A stretch of 64,000 nt of DNA from Pseudopithomyces maydicus. Taxonomy: Eukaryota; Ascomycota; Dothideomycetes; Pleosporales; Didymosphaeriaceae. Under the pieces are notes generated by a model. That model was not told where the DNA came from. It saw only the letters and a program-made list of their open reading frames with translations, and made no database searches. Each line of letters opens with the position of its first letter. The first letter of the stretch is position 1. Of the stretch, positions 56,655 through 64,000 are shown in pieces. The stretch covers positions 434,001-498,000 of the forward strand of contig JANTUC010000015.1 in the NCBI GenBank assembly GCA_026873275.1. Reading direction: 5' to 3'. The position numbers and the translations under genes are program-made.

Positions 56655-57251
56655 TCACGATCCCTTCAACGCTATGGTTCCCAGAATCACACTCTCCAGT
56701 CCCTTCCGCTCGTCTTTCGCTTCCCCGTTCACAGCCGCGCCCTTCTTTCCCTTGCCTCCGTCGTTCAACTTGAAGATCGTCCGTAGCTTGGCCACATCTG
56801 TGAACAGGGCCAACTCTGCACCTTCCTCGCCAATAGCCACGCTCTCCCCTTCCACCACCTCTCCCAGATGCTTGCCCACACTCTCCGTCGTGATCTCTGG
56901 CGACAGTGAGAACTTCACAGCCACGAGGGTAGACGAGGAGTCATCGATGCCGAATTTGCGGTAGGACTCGCCGATGTTGTTGTTGGGATGCAAGCGGAAG
57001 ACTAGCTCCGAGTGCGGGGTGCGTGTCTTGGATCTGTGGGTGAGGTGTGCGTGCAGGGCTAGCTGGGCAGCGAGGAGAAGCTGGTGGTAGGAGAGGATCG
57101 TGGTTGCGTCCAAGAAGGCATAGTCAAAATCGGGGTTGGCGGACAGCAGCTGGGCGCGGAGATGTGCGGAGTTCCGGACGTCCTTGAAGAGGGCGATGTG
57201 GACGGGGTGCGAGGGGTAGTGTGGGAGGGTGAGGGTGTGGACGGATGCCAT
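56655..57251 (-). CDS. CGI121: KEOPS/EKC complex subunit Cgi121 (198 aa)
   Basis: Leftward, no intron. It is the partner of Bud32 in the KEOPS complex that makes the t6A modification on tRNAs decoding ANN codons, with effects on telomeres and transcription. Recognised from HYPSHPVHIALFKDVRNSAHLR at the start, DYAFLDATTILSYHQLLLAA, ELVFRLHPNNNIGESYRKFGI (the family's most conserved block, with the N-N-I and F-G motifs), and TLVAVKFS. An insert rich in K, G and E (about 165-190) precedes SVILGTIALKGS. Length and order match fungal Cgi121. It converges with COX4 with a 232-bp gap. Confidence 0.93.
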   Translation of the reverse strand: MASVHTLTLPHYPSHPVHIALFKDVRNSAHLRAQLLSANPDFDYAFLDATTILSYHQLLLAAQLALHAHLTHRSKTRTPHSELVFRLHPNNNIGESYRKFGIDDSSSTLVAVKFSLSPEITTESVGKHLGEVVEGESVAIGEEGAELALFTDVAKLRTIFKLNDGGKGKKGAAVNGEAKDERKGLESVILGTIALKGS

Positions 57252-58036
57252 TGTGCGCGGTCACTGAGGTCTACCTAGGCAGGGTGCTGGAGGGGCTTTT
57301 TTTTCTAGTTTTGGGTTTGGTATTGCGTTTGCTTCCGTTCCAAGAAGAGTCAGCCCAGCCGTTGACGAGTCTAGTGTGGCTGCTCTGCTGCTGTGCAACC
57401 TGGCTCGGGCGCAGACAGGCCAGCCCCGAAAGGATGGAGACGACGCACTAGCTGCCGTCGAGAGATGCACCCCGAGACGGCCGGATGCAGGTAGTGGGCG
57501 AGGGCCTTGCTGTGTCGAGTACGGTGGGGTGGCGTCCAGTCCTTCACCCTGATGGCCGGTTTGGGCGTAGCGGGGGCCTGAAGAGGAAGCGACTTGGCGG
57601 GGCGCTCGGGGCAGGAGTTCGCTAGGGGGCGGGAGGATGTGTGCAAGAGGGCAGACGGCGAATGGCAGGACTGGGAGAGCGGTGGTCGAGGTGCGATGCG
57701 TCGGCGGGGCACGACACAGGTGCAGCGTTATGACGGAAGTGGGCTCGTCGCAACGGGCCAGTGAGGCTCTTTGTGGAGAGGGCGCTGCGACACGGCGTGC
57801 ATGCGCGCACCACCGCACTTCGACGTCCCCCGTCCGTCCAGTCCTTGCTCGCCTGGCCACGTCCTGCCGCCAACCAGTCCCCTCCCCCTCTCCTTTGGCG
57901 CCGAGCGTGCAATGTTGTACTGCGCAGGCCGTCTCGCCATGCACACCCACCGCCTCTGAGACTTGGCCCGGAATCTTGCATGAGCTGCGTCCAACGGCAA
58001 GCGCAAGCTCCACGGCACTTGCCGCCTACACCAGCG
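57252..58036. promoter_or_regulatory. Intergenic between divergent CGI121 and a Zn2Cys6 regulator
   Basis: About 785 bp, GC-rich, with long chance frames on both strands. It must contain the promoters of both genes. No discrete element is called. Confidence 0.4.
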
Positions 58037-61000
58037 ATGGCCCACGCCTCTAATCACAAGAGGATGCCCGCCTCTGAATCCGACCTGGGGCTCTCCCACA
58101 CCGCCAAAATCCCCAAGATCGAGCCCGACCTGGTCCAGAGCCCGCTGCTCCACCACCCCCGAACCCGAACAACGACTTCTCTGGCTCCGTGAAGAAGCGG
58201 CTTGCGACGTCGTCGCGCACCGGCCAGGCGTGCGACCGCTGCAAGGTAAGTCACCACCGCCCGCCAGATCCCCCTTCCGTGGCCAGCATCGCGCCTGCCC
58301 ACCCGGGAGCCCACCTCCCACTGCTGCCACCACTGCCACCACTACTACCACTACTGTACACCACGCTGACCGGCCCAGGTGCGCAAGATACGATGCGACC
58401 CGGTAAGTCGCCCGCCCCGCGCTCGCGCCCCCTGCGAAGCGCCTCTATCCCCCGCAGCCCTCGCTGACCCCCCTACAGAGACCCGAAGGCTGCTCGCCGT
58501 GTGCCCAGAACCGCACGCCATGCAAGACCACCGACCGCATCACCGGCCGCGCCACCACGCGGGGGCAGGTCGAGGCCATGGAGTCGGAGAACAGCTACCT
58601 GCGCGCGCAGGTTGCCGACTTGCAGGCCCAGTTGAAGGAGATGGGCATCGAGCCGCGCTCGACCCCTACCTACTCCAACTTTCCCCCTCTGCCGCCTCGA
58701 CGCCCTGGCCTAACTCCAGCGCCAGCGCCAGCACCAGCCAGACACAGACACAGACACAGACTCAGGCCCCGACCCCGACCCCGACCCAGAACCAGAACCA
58801 GAACCAGAACCAGAGTCAGAACCAGACCCCGACCCAAGAGTGGACCGAGTCCTCGAACCGCCGCAGCAGCACCTCGCCCACCACTGGCTACACGCCCGGC
58901 AGCTCTACGCTCGAGAACACCCGTCCGTTGCCGACCTTCAAGCACCATTCTTTTGGCGACAACTACCTGGGAGTCTCCTCAGCCGACTCGCTGCTCACCA
59001 ACATCAGCGGCACGTCCATGTCCGTGTTTGGCCATGAGATTGACATTACTGACTTTGTGGACGACAAGGACTACGACAATTCGTACATGTCATATACCTA
59101 CGTCATGCGCGTCGCGCTGAACCACACCCAGCCCGATCCAGTCCCTCTCCCACCGTACCAGACACTCAAGGACTATTGCAGCTGGTTCTTTCGATCTATG
59201 CATCCCTATCTTATGATCCTGGATAAAAGCACCATAATGAAGCTTGTCTGGAGGATTGGGAATGAGCCTGGATTCCAGCCCAGTCACTCCGAGACAGTGA
59301 ACGTGCACATGATCATCGCCTCGCTAAACTACCAGATATCCGTCCGCAATCGCCAGCCAGCTCTTTTGGAAGAGTCTCATCGTCATTACCGATATGCTTT
59401 GAGCTTCTTCAAGCACTTGTGGCTGTCGCATACCTGGCGCGACGTCGCATCTCTCACACTAATTGTGCACCATCTCCGCAACTTTCCAAAGCCCGGCGCG
59501 GCCTGGATCATGGCTACTACCACATTTCAGTTGGCTATCGAGCTTGGTTACCATCGCTCATCCAAAGCATGGGCTGATAACGCCAATATGGACTTGCTCG
59601 AGATAGAGACAAGGAAACGTACGTTCTGGGCACTTCATGCTTTAACGTGTTACATGAGTGGGAAGCTGGGCCGACCAATGCCAATCAGCATGGACGATGT
59701 CGATGTGGAGTTCCCCGAGCCGATAAATGATTGTTTGCCCGGTGAGGAAGTCGGCTTGGACGAATTCCATAAATGTTCATTCCAGGTCGGCATACAGGTC
59801 GCCAAGTTTACTGTTCACTTATCGCAGTTACTTCGGACCTTGTACTCGATCAGTGCATCGCCTAGTGCGTACAAGGAGACTTTGAAACGATTAGAAGACG
59901 GTATACGGCAGTGGAAAGAAGAGATGCCGGCAGAGTTGAGAGACCCTGCAACCGCTTCGCAAGAAGATTACATTTTCGCCGTCTACCTGGATTATTGGTA
60001 CCATGAGTATCACATTCTCATGTACCATCCGGCTGTGTGCCGATCTGAAGATCCCAGCTGCGTCGGCGGCACCCTCGAAAAATGTCTATTGGCTTCTAAA
60101 AAGCTTCTCAGATGCTGTGCCGAGATGCAAAAACTCAGGAGTTTGGACGTCACCTGGATCAATATTGTCACGCATGTCGCTGCTATATTCACGAGTTTGT
60201 TTGGCTACTATCAAAAGCGAGACCGACTCTCTTCGGCTGATATGGATACCATCAGAGGTGAATCAGTGGAGTGGATCGGCCTGATCAGTGAATCAGGCCA
60301 GTTGCTGGGTGAGTGGGCCCGGTCAGTGCATCTACAAGGGACAAGCTAATTCTAGAGCAGGTTTTGGTGACAAGCTAAAAGATGAGATCTCTCGGATTGT
60401 GGAACGATCATTGAATACTATCAGTGAGAGCATCATCAAACGAACGGCAAGTCAAACACTGGCTCAAGTTGCATTACAAGCACCACCAGAGCAGCCTCCC
60501 GCACCACCTGTACCACTCGCATATACCAATGGCGCTCATCCACCATCAATACCTGGTACCACCAATACACCGGATACCATTACTTTGGCTGGTTCGCCTC
60601 AAACCCTGGGTTACACAATTCCGTCCACGGGGGCTGGATACAACCATAGAAACGGCACACCGTCTTCTATTGCTCATCAAACCGCCTCCAATATCAGTCA
60701 GCAAACGTATGCTACCACTCAAGAATCTTCAATGCCGCCATCGCATGCTGCATCTTTGCAGCAAGCTGGATCCACAGCACCTGCACTACATACAAGTACC
60801 CCGTACTCGTATGGCAATTCTCAAATGGCTCTAACTAACCAGTCCCACCAGCCAATATATGCGAATGAGATGCCTCTAGCAGAGTGGCACCAGTGGACAC
60901 AAACGACTATAGCAAACAAGCCACCTGGATCACAAGGCGAGTACATTAATTCGGTTCGGACGCTTGGTGGTCGCGAAAATAGTGCGAACTATCAAGGAGG

Positions 61001-61133
61001 TCAGGGTGGCCCAATTAATGGACTCGACGACGTGTCGGTCATGCAGACACTTGGAACAACGAACTGGCCCCTACTGCAGTATGTTCCAGCCAACAACGCG
61101 TTTGGTGGGCAACAATATGGCGGTCAGCAATAA
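58037..61133 (+). CDS. Large Zn2Cys6 transcription factor with fungal regulator domain; two frame breaks in C runs
   Basis: Exons 58037-58245, 58379-58402, 58479-60308 and 60361-61133. The cluster is spread over three exons: ACDRCK, the 24-bp micro-exon VRKIRCDP, then RPEGCSPCAQNRTPCK (C-x2-C-x6-C-x6-C-x2-C-x6-C). A coiled-coil linker follows (VEAMESENSYLRAQVADLQA), then a Q/T/N/P low-complexity stretch. The middle homology region runs from about residue 270 (YCSWFFRSMHPYLMILDK, HLRNFPKPGAAWIMATTTFQ, RKRTFWALHALTCYMSGKLG). A Gln/Pro/Ser-rich C-terminus ends GGQQYGGQQ. Two breaks occur: at CCCCC 58156-58160 (before the cluster) and CCCCC 58683-58687 (after the coiled coil). One extra C at each gives a continuous 945-aa frame. 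The ortholog is not identified. A nuclear regulator of full length, probably functional despite the breaks. Confidence 0.82.
58156..58160 (+). other. Putative missing C (frameshift site 4)
   Basis: Five C between the N-terminal frame (EPDLVQSPLLHHP) and, one base off, NPNNDFSGSVKKR leading into the zinc cluster. Confidence 0.65.
58310..58358 (+). repeat. Triplet-like CCACTG/CCACTA tract in intron 1
   Basis: Short imperfect array of CCACTGC, CCACCACTG and CCACTACTA inside the 133-bp intron before the micro-exon. Pyrimidine-rich and perhaps relevant to splicing of the 24-bp exon. Confidence 0.5.
58683..58687 (+). other. Putative missing C (frameshift site 5)
   Basis: Five C between EPRSTPTYSNF and, one base off, SAASTPWPNSSAS. 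No splice pair explains the switch. Confidence 0.65.
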
Positions 61134-62938
61134 TAACTACCTCCGCCGTGGTCCAGCGACTGAGACCACGTCTCTATCTTAATTTGATATGCATTTTAGC
61201 GAGCGTGGGGAATAGCGAAGGCGAACAGGCGAATATTGACAGGTGTTTTCGCCCGTGTGCTCGTGGATGTTTCCACTCTGGGATTCTCATTTGGATGTTG
61301 AAAGGAATACGGAGCGACTATGTTCGCCAAGGTTACCAGCTGTATCATATTCTATTTTGGGTGCATATAGACGGTTCGGCGGAACGTCGTGTATCGGGCC
61401 TCGACCATGCCACAAAAAAAGTGAGATATATGGAACATAACTGAACATCTGAATCTAGGGGACAGGTTCGGGTGGTAATGGGACACGGCAGGGCACGGAA
61501 GGGTACGGCAAGGCAAGGGAATATCACGGGATTATTGGGACCTAGGTATGCGGGGGACGATAGTACGATGCAGATGAATCGGGATCTTGATCACTGCAGT
61601 TCACGTGGACAGAATATAGCCTGTGGACGCGCCGTGAGGCTCTCTCTGGGTCTTAAGAATTCAAACGCATAGCGTTCTATTTTGGCATCGTACCGTGGGT
61701 CGTCGAAAAACGTACCGTATACACTAAGGTCTTTGCAGCAGAAAAGGCTATTTGCAATGGAACACGGTGGTAGCTGAACGCAAGCCACGACACATGCAAC
61801 ACAAACTCAATTCCCCTCGTGGTACCATGTGGTCCCCGCCCACCCGATCTCCCCAACATGCGAACCTCGGATGATCGACACCTCATCGACCAACAAACAA
61901 ACAATTCGCCATCCAACGCTCGCTCATCTCCCTCCCCTCCCTACAGTAGTCTACCGGCTCGCGGGACCGCGGCTATTCAAGGTCCTAGCTCAACTCGCCT
62001 CGCCGCACAAACATACCACCCACCCACATGTCCCTGCTGCACTTACTTACGTACTTAGACATGTGTGGTCCAGTGTGGGGACCCTCCGTATATTGCGCAG
62101 AGGGCCCCATATTGCGCCGAGGCGCGCGAATCCCCTAGGCCGAAGGCGGAAGGTGTGGCTCCGCTTGGCAGGTACGAGACCCGTGAATGGAAGGCGGTGA
62201 TAAGCTTTTGGCCGAGGAGCAGAGATGCGGGTTGGGACCTTCCGTGTGAAGCTTCGCACAGGCGGTGCTGATGGCTGAGGGCGCATTTTCAGTTATGCGC
62301 GCTGCGCCAGACGAGAGTAGTGCTGGGGGGCGAGCGATTTATGGATGGGCTTGCTGGGTAGGGAGGGGGACGGAGGGTGAGCTGGAGATATACGATTGAG
62401 GCACGGTGAGGGGGAATCTTATGTGCTGTTGCCGTGGATGTGGTCATGTAGGTAGGGATGTATGTGTGTATGTACCGGTAGGCATGGCAGGTAGCGGTAG
62501 TCCCGGTTCGCCCCAGCGGGCGAGATCGCTGTGGCGAGGTATGGATGTAGACGTTCGACTAGGCTAGGGTACTACTGCATAGCATCCCGGCACGTAAGAC
62601 CTTCCTCTCGCAGCGACAGGCCCATCCGCGTTCCTAACCGCAGCGCCCATGGCAGGGTTTATCAATGGGCTCCAGCCAGACAACTATCAAGGCCCACCTG
62701 CTGATATCAATTGGCGGGTTGGGAACCTCGTGCGCTGCGACATGGGTGCTTGTACGGGTGGTGATTAGCGAGGGACGTAGGGCTATATATGAGGTTGTTT
62801 GCCGCTTTTTTTGAACGTGGCACGCCTTTGTACTGCCTCTTGTCAAGTCGAGTTCTGGAGTCTTGTGGCTTCTGGAGTCCTCAGGTTGTCGGTCAGTGTT
62901 ACGTTGTTGATTGGCTAGTTTGAAGCATTCGTTGCAAG
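61134..62938. other. 1.8-kb intergenic region
   Basis: No supported gene. It contains a purine-rich GGCACGG/GGTACGG short array near 61480-61520 and GC-rich sequence at 62.0-62.4 kb with chance frames. It holds the promoter of the S28 peptidase gene. Confidence 0.45.
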
Positions 62939-64000
62939 ATGCGTTCGTCCGTGTCGGTCAAGGCTCTGTGCCTTGCACTGCTACAAGGTGCCGGTGCGCT
63001 GGAGCTTGCGAAGCTCCGCCAGTTCAGCGAGATGGTATGTACCGATGGTTTATTCCTACCTCGAGTTTGAATCACGACTTTCTCGTGAATCGGAATACAG
63101 CAATTGCTCTTGAACGCCCGCTAATCTTGCTTTCGTTTGATAGGCTGAGTCCGGTTACTACCCCGATGGAACGCCCATGCATTCTGCCGAGGTCATGTCC
63201 CTTCTCTCCTCATCGGGTCCCCCTCCACCCACCGATAGTGAAGAAATCGTGGCTGAGTACGTGGAGCTGCCCTTGAACCACTTCGGTAAGAAGGGATCCT
63301 CGGATGGCACGTTTTACAACCGATTCTGGGTTTCTACCGATGCGTACAAGCCCGGAGCGCCCGTCTTCCTCTACGACGTTGGTGAGGCCAACGGAGCGAA
63401 CTATGTCGATTCTAGGCTCAGGAGGAACGTGACGACGACCAATGCATTCAGAGGAATGGTGGACAAGTACCAGGGAATTGGTATTGTGTGGGAGCACCGA
63501 TACTGTAAGTTTTTACCATTCTATAATTTGCGAGAAATATTGTGCTGAACATTTACCAGACGGCAACTCCACCCCTGGAAACGTCCCCATCAGCGTAGAC
63601 ACCAAACCCGAGGTCTTCAAATGGCTCAACACCGAGCAATCCCTCAAGGACATCGTCGTCTTCGCCGAGAAATTCTCTCGTCCTAACATCAACTACACGC
63701 TTACCCCCGCGAAGACCCCTTGGGTTATGATCGGCGGCTCGTACCCTGCCATGCGCACTGCTTTCATGCGCGACCAGTATCCGGATACCATCTTCGCCGG
63801 CTTTGCGTCTTCCGCTCCCACCGAGGCCAAGGTCGACATGAGCGTGTACTTCGAGCCCATTGCCCGCGGCATGGAGAGATACGGGGCTGGAAACTGCTCC
63901 AAGGATCTGCACGCCGCGATCACGTACATCGACAAGGAGCTCGACAAGGGCGGCAAGGCTGCGGCTGCCATCAAGCAGCAGTTCCTGGGCGGCGGTGCGG
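62939..64000 (+). CDS. Serine carboxypeptidase S28 family, cut by right edge
   Basis: Exons 62939-63034, 63144-63504 and 63560 to beyond 64000. Signal peptide MRSSVSVKALCLALLQGAGA. Conserved S28 (lysosomal Pro-X carboxypeptidase / dipeptidyl-peptidase II type) blocks are present: VELPLNHFGKKG, TFYNRFWVS, PVFLYDVGEANG, GIGIVWEHRYY joined by intron 2 to GNSTPGNVP, then WVMIGGSYPAMRTAFMRDQY with the nucleophilic Ser in G-G-S-Y-P. The catalytic Asp and His would lie past the window edge. An extracellular acid peptidase releasing residues next to proline; the usual total length is 500-580 aa, of which about 300 are here. Predicted N-glycosylation sites (NYT, NCS) fit secretion. Confidence 0.93.

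Noticed and set aside
1..64000. tRNA and rRNA genes
   Set aside because: No B-box-type GGTTCRANNCC paired with an A box, and no rRNA-like sequence, was noticed; a covariance-model scan was not possible.

Overview
This window is nuclear DNA of a filamentous ascomycete (Pezizomycotina, probably Dothideomycetes). The reasons are genes with many short introns (45-150 bp, GTRNGY donors), three Zn2Cys6 regulators, a HET-domain gene, a CFEM-like protein, a GPI-type Ser/Thr-rich wall protein, and several F-box/2EXR-like genes. No tRNA, rRNA, CRISPR array or intact transposon was recognised. I rebuilt spliced models by hand from donors, acceptors and reading-phase closure.

Layout. 1-3.2 kb is gene-poor apart from a 100-aa two-exon membrane peptide. 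3.2-10.9 kb carries three F-box/2EXR-like genes and a protein ending in two PAM2-type poly(A)-binding-protein motifs. 11-19.4 kb is an accessory block. It holds a pseudogene, a tandem-domain gene and a single-domain gene of one eight-cysteine family that I do not recognise, together with a secreted amidohydrolase, a Zn2Cys6 regulator and a CFEM-like membrane protein. 20.8-24.9 kb has another F-box-like gene, an OTT_1508-type deaminase-fold gene and a secreted alpha/beta hydrolase with a heptad-repeat basic tail. 26.0-26.7 kb is ribosomal protein uL14 (five exons). 27.6-29.6 kb is a HET gene. 30.7-33.6 kb is the Ser/Thr-rich wall protein. 35.4-37.6 kb is a membrane-anchored aspartic-protease-like protein lacking its first catalytic Asp. 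39.8-41.3 kb is a second regulator. 43.5-48.3 kb has a DUF1907-type hydrolase, a small membrane protein and a disordered protein with a 36-bp coding minisatellite. 49.7-57.3 kb is conserved housekeeping: glycerophosphodiesterase, oxysterol-binding protein, nicotinamidase, COX4 and CGI121. 58.0-61.1 kb is a large Zn2Cys6 regulator, and an S28 serine peptidase runs off the right edge.

Two results stand out. First, there is a local, partly decayed family of eight-cysteine proteins. Second, five reading-frame breaks in four otherwise intact genes all lie in C (or G) runs and all need exactly one extra C. This points to systematic homopolymer under-calling in the assembly, not to real pseudogenes.
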